From: Haliotis asinina
Taxonomy: Eukaryota; Mollusca; Gastropoda; Lepetellida; Haliotidae
DNA length: 64,000 bases
Assembly: GCF_037392515.1 (NCBI RefSeq)
Contig: NC_090290.1
Location: 24,139,753 to 24,203,752 of the forward strand
Direction of reading: 5' to 3'
Both the position numbers and the translations under genes were made by a program. The notes under the pieces are model-generated. The model searched no databases. It was not told the origin of the DNA and saw only the letters and a list, made by a program, of their open reading frames with translations. Below are positions 22,601 through 34,689 of this stretch, piece by piece (position 1 is the stretch's first letter; each line of letters opens with the position of its first letter).

Positions 22601-24993
22601 TTTCTGGAGCTGTGTGGTTGATGAACACAATGACACACTTCAATCCACTGGTTCAACAGCCAGTGTACAGGGAATAAGATGCTGGATTCATAAACTTACC
22701 CAGAACAAAGTATTTGAGGAGAAGCCATAGCATCTTCTTGTAGATCTCTGGGTGTGTGAAGGAGTTGAGAAGTTGCCGCTTTTCGCCATCAGAGAAAATT
22801 GCTGCACCCAGTTTTGCTCGATTCAGAGTTCCATCATCGTGAAAGAAGTCTTCACCAAAGTTTTCCCTGATCTTGCACCAAGCAGGTTTACCTGGCTCGA
22901 CAACTGGAAACACAAACAATCAAGGGCCATCTTCCTGGCAGTCTAGTCAAAGAAACATCAGGCTCGCTGACATGTTGTCATATCCCAATTAAGTAAGTCG
23001 ATGCTCATGATGTCAAACACTGGATTATCTGGTCCAGACTTGATTATTCACAGACCACTACTATATAGCTTTGATATTGCTGAGTGTGACATGAAACAAA
23101 CTAACTACAGTCACACTTCTCCAAATCCAGTTATAGAATGATGAGCTCTTAAGGAACACTTTCACCAGTGACTACACAGACCTGAAGTGTTACTGCTGCA
23201 ACAAATGAATGACAACAATGTGCAAATATCATGCTTAAAACCAATAAAGTTAGACATAAGAGGTCACGCAGTTGCCTCGTTCAAGGAATATATTCCTCAA
23301 TATCAATAATAAGCTGTACATGAAAGTGAGTGAATGAGTCTGATTTTATACTGCTTTTATCAATATTCCAGCAACATCATGGTAGGGGACATCATAAATG
23401 GGCTTCACACATTGTACCCATGTGGGGACTGGAACCAGGTCTTCAGCATGACAAGCGAATGATTTACCCACAAGGCTAACCCACAAGGCTACCCCACCAC
23501 TTTTGTCCATAGAAACTTTGATACAATATCTTTTTATAACAATCAAATATTATAAAATATACCCTTAACATCTTTAGAGTCCGGGTGAACACAATAGAGT
23601 TATTTTGCATAGTCTAGTAAATCTGACTGTTGTCACCACTGGTTTATTTGCAATGAAGTCATCAAATGAGCATCAAGTGAACCACAACAAATACACAGGA
23701 GCAGTATTTATTCAAAGTAGCATGGATGATGCAAAGAAAGTAGTAATTGTGGTATTATATACAATTTTCCTGGAAAAGGGATTTTCCGTGCTATCTTGAG
23801 TACATTATCTGAACTTAACTGATGTATAAATAACATATATTATAACTATATGAAGGTACATAATTCTACATAGAAATTTACACACATATACGAGTCTACA
23901 AGGTGTAAAGTATTCATGAGCATAATCTGATCAGACATGAGAATTTATGGGGATCACCCATGTTTTCATTAAAGCACTCTTTCTATTTGTCCAAATCATA
24001 GTTTCATAGTATAACTTTTACTATAACTAGCATCCACTCATTTACTATTGTTTACATGGGCAAACTACAAATGGCACTGTCTCCAAAGCAAATAGTTTCA
24101 GTTTTGTTTTGGTTTAATGTATTGAGTAAAGTATTTTGGGCTTTTCATGAGAGTGAATTCTTTGGCATTTCAGCCAGTCTGACACTAAATAAATGGAGCC
24201 CACCTGTGACCGGGTATAAAAACCTTGGAGTCAACTTTGTGTGCAGACTCTTTCAGTGTTGTCACAACCCCTAGTGTGCAGTACACAACCCTGCGCACTT
24301 AAAAGAATCCACGAATCCGTTGGTATATGACCAGATGGTGGCCACATGAATACATGCAAACACCCAGTTGCGGGTACAGCAACATGCAGTGACCTTGGAC
24401 AAAGTACTGTGACTATGTCAAATGTGTATCTCGTTAGGATGAGAGAAAGCCTCAATAAACTCTGAACGCCAAGTGGCAGCAAGAGTTGTATACTCCCCAG
24501 GGAGCTGAGATTGAAATATGATGTGCTGTTGAGATTGACATCCAGTGATCGAGGGAAAAATACCAGCGCCTTGAGCATGCACTAGTGCATGGATATGTGC
24601 ACTATATAAATATCCTATATCTATCTATATCTATATAAATAGCAAATGTGTTATATTCCGCAGGGAAATGTTAGATTCATCCTGTTGCAGAAAGTGGCCC
24701 TTAGATGGTGTGTATCGAAGAAAGAACATGTTCAAACAATTAACAGGTCTATGTTACTGTTTAATTGCCTTGTAACGTGTTTTAGCATACCTGACCAGGA
24801 AGGAAAAAAATAGCAGGTCACTACAACAGATGCACTTTAAAACTCGAAAATAGAAGGCGCTTGGCCTAACTGCAAACTCACCATCCCTTGCAAGCTTGTC
24901 AGCGTCAATGACAGGGCAACCAAGTTGTCGGAATTTGTTGGAAACTGTAGTTTTGCCTGTCGATATTCCGCCTGTCAAGCCAACCAAAAACAT
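19629..24993 (-). CDS. DCAKD: Dephospho-CoA kinase domain-containing protein, 4 exons, 231 aa
   Basis: Exons in transcript order are 24993-24882, 22903-22700, 21116-21029 and 19920-19629. All introns are GT-AG, the phases join cleanly and the total is 696 nt. The family transfers phosphate from ATP to dephospho-CoA, the last step of CoA synthesis; the animal DCAKD branch is a less studied membrane-associated relative. Residues 8-15 (GGISTGKT) are the Walker A loop after the start [18 protein letters not shown] follows near residue 29, THPEI lies in exon 2, and [11 protein letters not shown] is encoded by exon 3. A hydrophobic segment near residues 208-225 (within [17 protein letters not shown]) resembles the C-terminal anchor of vertebrate DCAKD. 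The length equals human DCAKD as I recall it. The ATG at 24993 starts directly at the kinase fold, as in the family. RBM48 lies divergently 1.4 kb away. I see no frameshift or missing core residue. Confidence 0.95.
19945..20240. repeat. Minisatellite next to DCAKD exon 4
   Basis: Irregular repeats of CACCATCATGACACTGT and CACCATCACAACA in DCAKD intron 3, starting about 25 bp upstream of the exon 4 acceptor. Confidence 0.85.
21452..21571. mobile_element. Palindromic GGGCCC-ended MITE-like repeat
   Basis: Starts GGGCCCTTATTCTC, contains two inverted TACGAA-type blocks (ATTCGTAGCTCTTAG and GGTTACGAACATTTG), and resembles 59197-59299, which ends in GGGCCC. Likely a small non-autonomous DNA element. 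Confidence 0.45.
21677..21846 (-). mobile_element. SINE family B, in DCAKD intron 2
   Basis: Tail and body clear (ACACCAGAAATGG); the tRNA head is diverged (GCGACCCC). Confidence 0.75.
22014..22166 (-). mobile_element. SINE family B, in DCAKD intron 2
   Basis: ATGGGCTTCATACATTGTAC and the GATCTTCGGCATGATGAGC tRNA-derived part. Confidence 0.75.
22961..23104 (+). mobile_element. SINE family A, in DCAKD intron 1
   Basis: Diverged body and tail with ATCTGGTCCAGAC and a decayed AACTAACT end, just upstream of DCAKD exon 2. Confidence 0.7.
23323..23503 (-). mobile_element. SINE family B, in DCAKD intron 1
   Basis: GGGCTTCACACATTGTACCC, TCTTCAGCATGACAAGCGAA and AAGGCTACCCCACC are all present. Confidence 0.85.
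24192..24640 (+). repeat. Dispersed repeat D, copy 1 (DCAKD intron 1)
   Basis: About 440 bp matching 56830-57272 in the same orientation. Shared phrases include TATGACCAGATGGTGGCCAC, GTTGCGGGTACAGCAACATG and an end GATATGTGCACTATATAAAT. The ending resembles a SINE 3' tail widespread in invertebrates. It finishes in a TATC microsatellite. Confidence 0.75.
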
Positions 24994-26410
24994 TTCTGAC
25001 CGATCGAAGTTTATTTATGTTACAAAGTCAACGTTGCACCTTTCCATTTCTTGAGAAAGTTGTATTTGTCAGAGTTACCGTCCTTGATATAAGGAATGTA
25101 TTAGGGAGACAACTATTCATACATAAGTACAACGAGTACCAACGTCTGTTAACGCACATATTTATTCAAATGAAACACTGGTTATTGTACATTCATTGAA
25201 CAATTAATAGATTTAATTACGAATGATTTTTAAACCAGTTATGATTCTTAAACAATCAGTCTGACGTTCAATTCTATTTTGGAATCTGTACAAATCATCA
25301 GAAGCAGTGACATATATAAGGGAGACTCTAACAGTTGAAGATTATCCCTGCATATATATAAATGCTCCTAGCTGCATGGAGCTTTTCTATGTGCAATGTC
25401 TGTCCACTTAAATGAACCATGGACTCATAAACACAAACGGAGCGATAATTGTTGTTGTATTTGTAGAACACAAATTAACATGTGGAGCATAATATGATTC
25501 AAAGCCAAAAGAAGCCTGACTGCTTCAAAGAGCTAACTATGACTACATCAGGACAGAATTTATTTCTGCAGATGACTGAGAGTTTCCAGTGAAAGAACAG
25601 ATCTGGGATGGATACAGTAGGTGATACAGCAAAGGTGATGGACATCTCTTGTACATGTGTATAGTGTATCATAACACAGTTGACAATGGGTACTGTGTAT
25701 ACAAATGATCGACAGGTACAGAGTAGTCTGATTTGGCACAACATCTTTGTATCTGTAAATCTTTAATCTTCTCCATGAAGAGACAGGTAATCTTTTTACT
25801 GTTGCTTAAACACCTTGATGGTATCATCATGTGAAAGTTTCAAAATGAAATAAAAGGGTCTTGCAAAATATATCAAGCGATGTTAAAAAACGAATTATTT
25901 CAGTATATATACCAAGGCACGGAACCAGTTTCTGTAACCATAGTGGGTCTGCACGCATTTTCACTCAGTGCCATTTTAGCATGGTGATAATTTAGCTGAT
26001 AGCCATCTCGGATCTTAATTTTACAGAAACACATTTTAATTACTTCTGTAACACAAGTATAAGATAAACTGCTTTTATACATTGCCGTCAATTACATTTT
26101 TGCAGAAATGTTGCACAATTATTTCACCAGACGGTCAGACACCGATTTATTTGATATTAGTAGTAACGAAAGTATTTTAGTACTATCCTACAGAGAAATA
26201 TATTTGATCATGAACATGAACAATATTTGTTTGCAGGTGTTTTTTCGTTCGTAAATTAATCGTTGTAAGTGTATGTTTGCACGAATGGTGCGCGAAGAAA
26301 TGCTCGAGTAACTAGAAACTAAACTCGTATAAGAATCATTTCGTTATATTTCCATCTTATTCGTTTCACGTGCAAGGCATCAATATTATCACTGATGATA
26401 AAATTTCAAG
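24994..26410. promoter_or_regulatory. Divergent intergenic region between DCAKD and RBM48
   Basis: This 1.4-kb AT-rich spacer lies between the DCAKD start (minus) and the RBM48 start (plus). It must contain both promoters unless 5' non-coding exons exist elsewhere. I see no coding similarity, SINE copy or convincing core promoter motif in it. Confidence 0.45.
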
Positions 26411-29400
26411 ATGTCAGCGCCCACGATACCCAAGCATCACATACGAAAGGAAGTTTGTGTCACTCGCCCAGCATACCGTGAAGGCCGACTGGAAAAGGCA
26501 GTGAAGGTAAGACGAGATCTCATGAAAGACACCATATTTAACTATTTATGTGACATTGCTCGGAAGAGGTTAAACCAACAATAAGACATTGTGACATATG
26601 AAACCACTATTTTGTTAACTTTGTGCATTTCGACTAGTCTGTACAACTTATTTATGATTAAGGAAGATTAACTCCGTGTTGTCACTAGGATGCTCCCCCT
26701 GCTTGGAACTAAGCCGAAGTTCGTGATGAAATCCGACAGTGATGACCTACAATTTAACAGTGTTCGGTAGAAAAGTCAATAAAGTACCCGTTAAAAAGTC
26801 CTGAATTTCCCGAGGTAAAAAAAGTCCTGCGGATAAAAGTCCCGAAAAACAAGAAATATATAGAAAATGGACTTACCAAAGACATCTCCAACAAAGAAAT
26901 TTTTTCCTTAGATCAGTCTACACATCCAACACGCACACTAACTCTGGATTCAAGAATAATATGGAAGTGTTGTGTAGGTCCGTCTCCAATTACCTATTTC
27001 GCAGTAAACACGTTTTCTTCCGAGATCACAGATGTGTGATACTTAGTGGTTGTGTACATCACTGACCAGTAACTGACCGGAAGTGTCCCATTGAGTCTGT
27101 GAATGATCAAAACTTTGCTATGTTAAACGAATATTGATGACTTTTTACCAACTTGGGCAAATCATAACTTTTTTCTGCCCTTTCCTTTTCCTTAAACTTC
27201 ATAACTTTACTTCCTCGTTATGAGAGAATAGGAGATGCTTCATTAAGTCAGTGGCGTACCTTGCTTTTCACCGAGCTCAAGAGTGGTAATACATGTGACG
27301 GATCAAGCAGTAGATAGATGCAGATGTTAGAGGAGTCTCTTCATTTAAAAACAACAAGCATTCATACGATGAGAACTGTTTGAATTATTTTGTCAGCCAA
27401 TATCCGTAAGTACTGTGAGAATAAGAAATGCCAGTATAATTGTAAGGGCCAATAAGGACATTTGTCCCTACAAGCATCTTTTCACCTGTCCACACGTTGA
27501 CATCAAGCACATATTTGCAAGAGTTTAATTGTGTGTCTTTGGTGGGTGTTTCCACTGCTGATATCATTTTGTTCAGAAATTTATTTATGTGTATGGCAGT
27601 AAGATGGTGGCAGTAGATAGCCAAGTGGTTAAAACTACAAGTCCTGCAAAGACCAGGGTTTGATTTGGGTCAATGTGTGAATCTGTTGTTCCCCACCATG
27701 GCATTGCTCATATATAGCTACAAGTTTTGTTAAAACTGTACTCATAGTCATAGTTAGTTCAATTTTTTAATTCTTGGTGAATGAAGTATGTCAAATTCCT
27801 TGTAACAGAAACTGCCATAGGTGAATGGAGATTTTTCTTTCAAGGTCTAATACAAAATGGAAAAGAGCATCATGTGCCAAATTGAAATGATTTCTTGAGG
27901 ATAAGAATAAAAGCAAGCTGACTTGTAGACTAATAAAATTATTTTGAGTTAAATTGAACTTCCAGATCAATGAGATGATGTTTTCCAGTTCAATGAGATG
28001 ATGTGTTCAGTGTGCCTCCAAACCACATACATTTGTCAATAATACTATACTACAATTGGACCCGTGAAGGTCCCCTTCAGCAACCCATGCTTGCCATAAA
28101 AGGCGACTATGCTTGTCGTAAGAGGCGACTAACAGGATCAGGTGGTCAGGTTGGTTGACACGTCATCGGTTCCCAATTGCGAAGATCGATGCTCATGTTG
28201 TTGATGACTGGATTGTCTGGTCCAGACTCGATTATTTACAGACTGCCGCCATATAGCTGGAATATTGCTGAGTTCGGTGTAAAACTAAACTCACTCACTC
28301 ACTCACAATACTACAGTTGTGACAAAAATCCATAAACCAAGAAAACTACGAGGCCCATATGTTGATGACTACTGAAACGAGAGTATAACTGTGAAACGCA
28401 TTATGTTCCAGGTTTATACTGTTAACCAGGAGTCCAAGTATCTGCTTGTCCAAGGGGTCCCAGCTGTAGGGGGCTGTGCGGAGCTCGTCAAGTTGTTTGC
28501 TGTATATGGTGCGATCGAAGAATACAGGATTCTCGATGACTATCCTGCTGAAGAGTTTACAGAGGTCTACTTATTCAAATTCAAGAAGATCCAGTCTGCC
28601 AGGTGGATGTTAATAGCAAAAAATATGAACCTTTGTCTCACCAATCTGGACTGGTGCGGTAGCCTAGTGGTTAAGGCATTTGCTCGTCATGCGGAATACC
28701 TAGGTTTGATGCCCCACCCAAGCACAAATTCAATAAAATTTGAGCTAGTCATAAAGACATAGGAGCTCTGTTTTTACTTCATCTTTTATGTCAGGTTTAA
28801 TCAGCAAAAAGTAATTTCAAAATGAAATCAAAGTCAGAATTGTATAACGACAAACTGTAGCATATTTCAACTCAGGTAGTAGGGCAGACCAGTGGTTAAA
28901 GTGTTTGCTCATCATGCCGAAGGCCCAGGTTCGATTCCCCATATCAGTGTAATGTGTGGAGCCCATATCTGGTGGCTTCCTCTTTGACATTGCTGGAATA
29001 TTGCTAAAAGCAGCGTAAAATTCCCACTCACGCACTCAGTTATCTACATGAAAGTCTGGGGTAGAGTAGGCCTTTAGCAGACCATGCTTGCCACAAGGGC
29101 GACTATGCGTATTGTAGGAAGTGACTAACAGGATAGGGTGGTCTTGGTTGACACATGTCATCAGTTCCCATTTGCACAGACCGATGCTCATGCTGTTGAT
29201 CACTGTGTGGTCCCGACTCTATTATTTACAGACTGCCACCATATTGCTGAGAGCGGTGTAAAACTAAACTCATTAACTTTGTTATCACACAGACCATGTG
29301 ATGTAATTTTACAAGGAGATGGAAACAAATTATCTATTGCCTGATCTTTTGCAAGTGGAAGTTGTGATCTTGTTCTTGTTTCTGTTGAGTGGTGGTGAGG

Positions 29401-32400
29401 TTGCCTTGTGGTAAAGTTTTTGCTTGTCATATTGAAGAGCTGGGTTTAATTCCCCACTTGTGTACAATGTGATTAAGCCCGAGTCTCTGTCATATTGCCA
29501 GAACATTGCTGAAAGAGGCATAAATCCTCACTCTCAATCACTGTTATTTGAAGCAGAACAAAATGGACAATTCTCTAAGTTTGTGGTAAAGTCTGTTTCC
29601 CCAGGCCTTCAGTGGTTTTACGGTATTGCTTTAAAAAATCATTGTAAAATTTATTAACATCTTTTGGATTGTGTGATTTGTCATGTGTTTACACATCTAT
29701 ATGGAGAAGAAATCAGACAATCAAGTAGTTTATATGGGGAATCAACCAAGGGCCTCTCACTCATCTCCTAGCGACTGATATATTCTAGATTTGCCAAGAA
29801 GAAGCTGGATGACTACTCCTTCTTTGGCGGAGTGCTGCATGTGTGTTATGCGCCCGAGTTTGAATCTGTGGATGAAACCAGGGAGAAGCTCCAGGATAGG
29901 AGGAAAGTCATCGCTGCCAAACTCCGACAGCATGGTAAGCAGGGTTGTCATAGCAACCTCTTCTTGACAAGCATATTCGGGGACGTAGCTAGCATTATGA
30001 AAAAAAACCTTGGCTTACACAATTGTTTAAGAAAGGCTGCTTAAGCCCTCAATATGAAGCTGACACAATAAAAATGGCTTGTGGTGCATGATATTCTAAC
30101 TTCTTATACAAAGACTAAACCAGGTTACAACTTTGGCCACAGGTTGGGAACCAGTCTAGCTGGATTCCGTTTGGTTTTGTTTGCTTTATGTCCCAAATGA
30201 AATGAACTTCAGAGAAAATTATTCTGGACATCCAGAATGTTTTGGGCACAGATGGCACATTACATATCTTGTCATGACTTTACTGTGTGTTTAGAAAGAA
30301 TGACTTGATATGTGTTGTGGAAGTTTTGATATGTGCCTTCCAGTCCAGCATGCTGTCAATATCTGCGCTAGTATTTGGTCCCGCCAGAAGCTGGTTACTC
30401 TATTATCACTGACACGCCCTCTAATCCAGCATGCTGTCAATATCTGCGCTAGTATTTGGTCCCGCCAGAAGCTGGTTACTCCATTATCACGGTCACGCCC
30501 TCTAATCCAACATGCTGTCAATATCTGCGCTAGTATTTGGTCCCGCCAGAAGCTGGTTACTCTATTATCACTGACAAGCCCTCTAATCCAGCATGCTGTC
30601 AATATCTGCACTAGTATTTGGTCCTGCCAGAAGCTGGTTACTCTATTATCACTGACACGCCCTCTAATCCAGCATGCTGTCAATATCTGCGCTAGTATTT
30701 GGTCCCGCCAGAAGCTGGTTACTCTATTATCACTGACACGCCCTCTAATCCAGTATGCTGTCAATATCTGCGCTAGTATTTGTTCCCGCCAGAAGCTGGT
30801 TACTCTATTATCATTGACATGCCCTCTAATCCAGCATGCTGTCAATATCTGCACTAGTATTTGTTCCCGCCAGAAGCTGGTTACTCTATTATCATTGACA
30901 CCCCCTCTAATCCAGCATGCTGTCAATATCTGCGCTAGTATTTGGTCCCGCCAGAAGCTGGTTACTCTATTATCATTGAAACGCCCTCTAATCCAGCATC
31001 AGTCCATGCCATATTTTGGCACAACAAAGACCGCCCAATTGACTGTTTACACAGTAATTAACGCTCTTTAAATCAGCGTTCTATTTGGCATGCAAACAGT
31101 TTCAGACATTTTCACAGAGCAGAGAATTCAGTCATATTTTACAGCACACGGAAGATCATTCTGAGGTTGAAAAGAGAAAAGTTCTCTCTCTAGTCCCAAC
31201 AAATGCTGGTTTAGAGGGTGTCCATTGTAAACATTAGCAAGGTGCACAATGTAGAAGTCTTTGGAGTTCAGTTGTTATGGAAACTTTAGATGCTAAGTTT
31301 GTTGGGTTGGTGACATTGTGTGCAGGGAACTTGGTGTTTCACAAAGAGAAGTTGGTTTGGAATCCCAGATTGGCCTAAAAGTCTTATTTTTCTAACATAT
31401 GTTCGTATTCTCTTTGTCTTCAATACATCAGAAAATCATCTTTGGTCAAGGACTTGTTCATGTTCAAATATTTAAAAACAGTTTACCCAAAACAAGATTT
31501 TTGGGACACATTTGTAGCTTTACTAGTTCATTTAATTTAATAATAATTGTATAAGATGTCTAGTTCCTTCCATATGAATATGAATATGTCTGATAACTGT
31601 TTGACTTTATTCCTCATGGGCCAATAAGGTCAGTGAGAAAAGCACATTTTTATCCACTGGGCTACAACACCTTTGAATCTCTTATTATTGAATCTACATT
31701 CCAGGACTGAGAACAGATCCTGTGTCTGAGAGAACCAACACTGAAGACGATAAGCTTCATAATGAAACCTCCATTCTGCCAAGTACTTCACAGTCATATC
31801 ACAGGGGTACATCACTAGTCAACAATCAGAGGGTGCCCTCTATCCATCCAACCTCAACAGAGCATTCGATCCACCAAACGTCTATAGTCTCACATGCAAA
31901 TAGTGTCAACAGATCCCAATCAGCCAATGAAAGTGAAGGGCTCGAGTCATCAGAGCATCAAGGGGGAGATAACTCTGTTGCACTTCACAAATTGTGGTTA
32001 CCTCCCCCTCCAGTGGATAGGGGCCCTCCAAGATTTAGGCCGTCTTCTCACAACAGGTATGAATATGCCTGGGTTCAAAGCTCCCATGCTACCTTACCAA
32101 GTAATTACGATGGTAGAACTGTCGAATCAGAATCTCTTGCATGGTCACATGATCCTGGGGTTCAGGGGCAAAGGAATGACCAAAATATGGACAAATTTGA
32201 CCAACAGACCAAGGACAGTAATAAAAATTCAAAAGAAGAAAAGGTTGATAAGCCTAAGCCAGGTGAAAAGGTCGTGAATGGCTTGATTGTTCGAGAATAC
32301 AAGAAAGCCGGCAAAGTTCCAAAGTTTGTTCCAAGACAGGCACTGAAAAAAACTGGGGTCAGTGATGGTGAATCACCCAAACCAAGGACTGAGAATGATG

Positions 32401-32887
32401 CTTTGAACAAACAGATCCGTGTGAATGCGTTTACTCTGGCTGACACACAGGGCCCTACCATGCCAGGGAAAGGTGATCAGACAGTCAAGGTTCATCCTGG
32501 TGCCCAAAAAGCTGTTAATCAAACTGTGAAAGACATCAGGAAGCGCATCTCCAAGGTGGGTCAGACATGCAAATTAACCATTCAGGCTTCTAAACTCCCA
32601 GTACAAGCAGGGCAAGTATTCCAAGAGGCATTTTGATTTCAGACTTCTGTATCTTGAACATTGATAACGACCCTGAATCCAAAATGGAAACAAAATTTCT
32701 TCACCTGCCATGGGTATTTTGTCATGGGAGTATTTCTGTAGTGTAAACGTTAAGTTTTGTTCGGGCCCAAGTAGGGGAAAACATGTTTGTTTATTAGAAC
32801 CATTGTTATGGCAGCTAATCATGCAAGGTTCTGTTTCAGTTCATAGCTGAAAAGGTGCCACAACAGAAGAAAGTCAAAGAAAGCTGA
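26411..32887 (+). CDS. RBM48: RNA-binding motif protein 48, 5 exons, 443 aa
   Basis: Exons are 26411-26506, 28412-28602, 29789-29934, 31705-32555 and 32840-32887; GT-AG sites and phases agree and the total is 1332 nt. RBM48 is a nuclear RRM protein known to act with ARMC7 in splicing of minor (U12-type) introns. After a basic N-terminus (KHHIRKEV, REGRLEKAVKVYTVN) there is one RRM at about residues 40-130. It includes YLLVQGVPAVGG (RNP2 side), YPAEEFTEVYLFKF (RNP1 side) and SFFGGVLHVCYAPEFE. This block is very close to vertebrate RBM48. The long exon 4 encodes a low-complexity hydrophilic tail with GPVDRGPPRF and a KPKPGEKVVNGLIVREYKKA block. The protein is longer than human RBM48 (367 aa as recalled), the difference lying mainly in this tail. 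SINE copies and an 81-bp minisatellite sit in its introns. Confidence 0.93.
27606..27722 (+). mobile_element. SINE family B, diverged, in RBM48 intron 1
   Basis: tRNA-like head (AGCCAAGTGGTTAAAAC, GGGTTTGAT) and weak body. Confidence 0.5.
28060..28307 (+). mobile_element. SINE family A, in RBM48 intron 1
   Basis: Nearly full length, from the CCCGTGAAGGTCCCC head to the (ACTC)n tail. It ends about 100 bp before RBM48 exon 2. Confidence 0.85.
28654..28730 (+). mobile_element. SINE family B, tRNA head only
   Basis: GGTAGCCTAGTGGTTAAGGC and GGTTTGATGCCCC, beginning about 50 bp after the RBM48 exon 2 donor; body missing. Confidence 0.7.
28872..29041 (+). mobile_element. SINE family B, full, in RBM48 intron 2
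   Basis: AGTGGTTAAAGTGTTTGCTC, GGTTCGATTCCCC, then CATTGCTGGAATATTGCTAA and tail. Confidence 0.85.
29057..29272 (+). mobile_element. SINE family A, in RBM48 intron 2
   Basis: Head (GGCCTTTAGCAGACCATGC) to tail present, with internal losses; it directly follows a family B copy. Confidence 0.75.
29388..29545 (+). mobile_element. SINE family B, in RBM48 intron 2
   Basis: Diverged copy: GCCTTGTGGTAAAG, GGGTTTAATTCCCC and ACATTGCTGAAAGAGG. Confidence 0.75.
30341..31000. repeat. 81-bp minisatellite, eight units (RBM48 intron 3)
   Basis: Units start at about 30351, 30432, 30513, 30594, 30675, 30756, 30837 and 30918, each with GCATGCTGTCAATATCTGCG and GGTCCCGCCAGAAGCTGG. Because 81 is 27 codons, one frame stays open on both strands (253 and 211 codons). 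These frames are a by-product of the period, not evidence of genes. Confidence 0.95.
32840..32887 (+). CDS. RBM48: RBM48 terminal exon (15 residues plus stop)
   Basis: The acceptor CTGTTTCAG precedes TTCATAGCTGAAAAG. The phase-0 exon encodes FIAEKVPQQKKVKES and then TGA. It joins exon 4 after a donor AAG|gtgggt at 32555, giving a charged, lysine-rich C-terminus that continues the helical KDIRKRISK segment. Without this splice the frame would run on to a stop at 32634-32636 with a less charged tail. I prefer the spliced form; transcript data would decide. Confidence 0.65.
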   Translation, partial: FIAEKVPQQKKVKES

Positions 32888-32909
32888 GAAGAGATGTCAT
32901 GGTGAACAG

Positions 32910-33068
32910 TGGAGTAGCCTAATGGTTGAAGCCTTGGATTATTACGCCAAATTCCTGGGTTTGATTCTCACACCTAGGAACCGTGTGTGAAGCTCCTTGT
33001 TGATGTTCAACAGTGTTGTGTCAGGAATACTGTTTAAAGCTACATGAAGATCACCTGAGTCACTATTC
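32910..33068 (+). mobile_element. SINE family B, in presumed RBM48 3' UTR
   Basis: GGAGTAGCCTAATGGTTGAA and GGGTTTGATTCTCAC, diverged tail. It starts about 20 bp after the RBM48 stop. Confidence 0.7.
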
Positions 33069-33145
33069 AGTCAATTCACAAACTCAAAGGTCAAGAGTGA
33101 TCTGTAACAGCAGCAGTGCAGAACAAGAAGCTTCTTCAGCCTGAA

Positions 33146-33151
33146 AATAAA
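33146..33151 (+). terminator. Candidate RBM48 poly(A) signal
   Basis: AATAAA lies about 260 bp after the RBM48 stop and just beyond a tRNA-headed SINE in the presumed 3' UTR. It is a plausible but unproven cleavage signal. Confidence 0.35.
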
Positions 33152-34437
33152 ACTGCAGAGGAAGTTTGAAAGTTTCATTGCTTTCGGGACATCAGACAGG
33201 TTTTATGTTGAGTCAGTTGAGGTATGTGTCCAGTAGTTTGGGGGAATCGGGTGAAATCTCACAATTGATAAAATGTTATGAATTGCTTGGTCCATAGGTC
33301 ACTCCGACCAGTCTACTGTTATTTTATTCAGTCGGAACACCACAAGTGTGCAATGAGCAGTTGGTCAGTTAATCATCAGATGAATGATGCCAAGAGATTA
33401 AAAGATTGTTACCCCACCTGTGTTGTCATTAAGGGGTTAGAGACAAGGTCTTGAGGTGTGAATACACAATACTATTTAGAAAGTGGTCAGATGTAACATT
33501 CACTAAAATCAGAGCTCAGTTATCCACCACGATATAAGTCTGACAGCTGGAAGTCAGGATTACCTACTTTGTGTACCAAATGGCTAGGCTGTCACGCACA
33601 AAAGCTATAAATCAGCGATGCAATTTAGTAAGTACATACAATTACTGATTTATCCGTTAAAATGCCAAGTGCTTGCTTTTACCTGAGAGTGTGGGATCAA
33701 ATCTCAGATGGGACTTGACCCGAAATGTATTGGAATCTGTTCTTTTGTGACAGTGTAACGACAAATATAACAGGACTAGAGGACTTGGAAGCTTGGGCCT
33801 GTCAGAATGATGTATGAATGCTAAACTGCTGTATGGTGTATCAGTGTGATGCACTTTGCAGCAAACATTAGTATGGCCTAGTACAAGATGCCACTCATGT
33901 ACATGCACATATTTAAGTGAGAGCAAAACTGCTGAATATGACATCTTTCACCTTATGTCTTGGAAGTGAAACAGTTAGCAACCTTTTTGTAGATCCTTGC
34001 AAAGGGAAGACCTGTTCATATATTGCCATCATGCCCGTCAACTCTTGTTCAGGATAAATCAAGATGTTAGCTCAAGGTGTTTCCATATTATTTCATTGAT
34101 AACTTCAAGTTAACACTCTATACAAACCATCTTGTATTCAATCAGTCTGATAAATGTCTCTTTTTATCCAGTATTTAATTTGCCCCCCATATAATTGAAA
34201 TGGCAAAATCCTGGTTTTCTGATTTTTTATAAAGATAAATACTTGGTACTGTGAGGACTACAGAAAGTATGGGACTAAGTGGATTTCTTATAGTTTTTAT
34301 GTAACAATGTTTGAGTGGGTTCTGTTGCAGACACCTCAAATGGTCCAATAAAAGTTCTTGCTATCCATTCATCAATAGTAATGATGTTGGTCTTGCCTTC
34401 CTTCTAGTGGAAAAAAAACCCCTTGTTTTAAAACCAT

Positions 34438-34556
34438 TGACTTGGTTGACACATATCTCTACTGCCTAGACCAATGCTCATGATGTCAGTCACAGGTTTG
34501 TCTGGTCCAGATTCAGCTATTTACAGACAGCTGCCACATAGCTGAGTGTTAAACAA
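34438..34556 (+). mobile_element. SINE family A, old fragment
   Basis: Degenerate, but TGACTTGGTTGACACAT and GTCTGGTCCAGAT are clear. Confidence 0.6.
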
Positions 34557-34689
34557 CATGAAGACAAAGTCATCAGTTTCCTCTGAAACGGCAAAATGAA
34601 TTTGTCTACTATTACTAATTATGATGAAAGTATGTCACTGTTTTGTTGTGCATATGGCAGAGTGGAAGGAGAGTATTGTAAGGTTTTAC

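Noticed and set aside
28654-28730. tRNA-like sequences with A and B boxes, here and in other family B copies
   Set aside because: They are heads of family B SINEs, followed by the SINE body or truncated; not tRNA genes.
30291-31071. Long open frames on both strands (211 and 253 codons)
   Set aside because: They arise from an 81-bp tandem repeat whose length is a multiple of three; no similarity to proteins.
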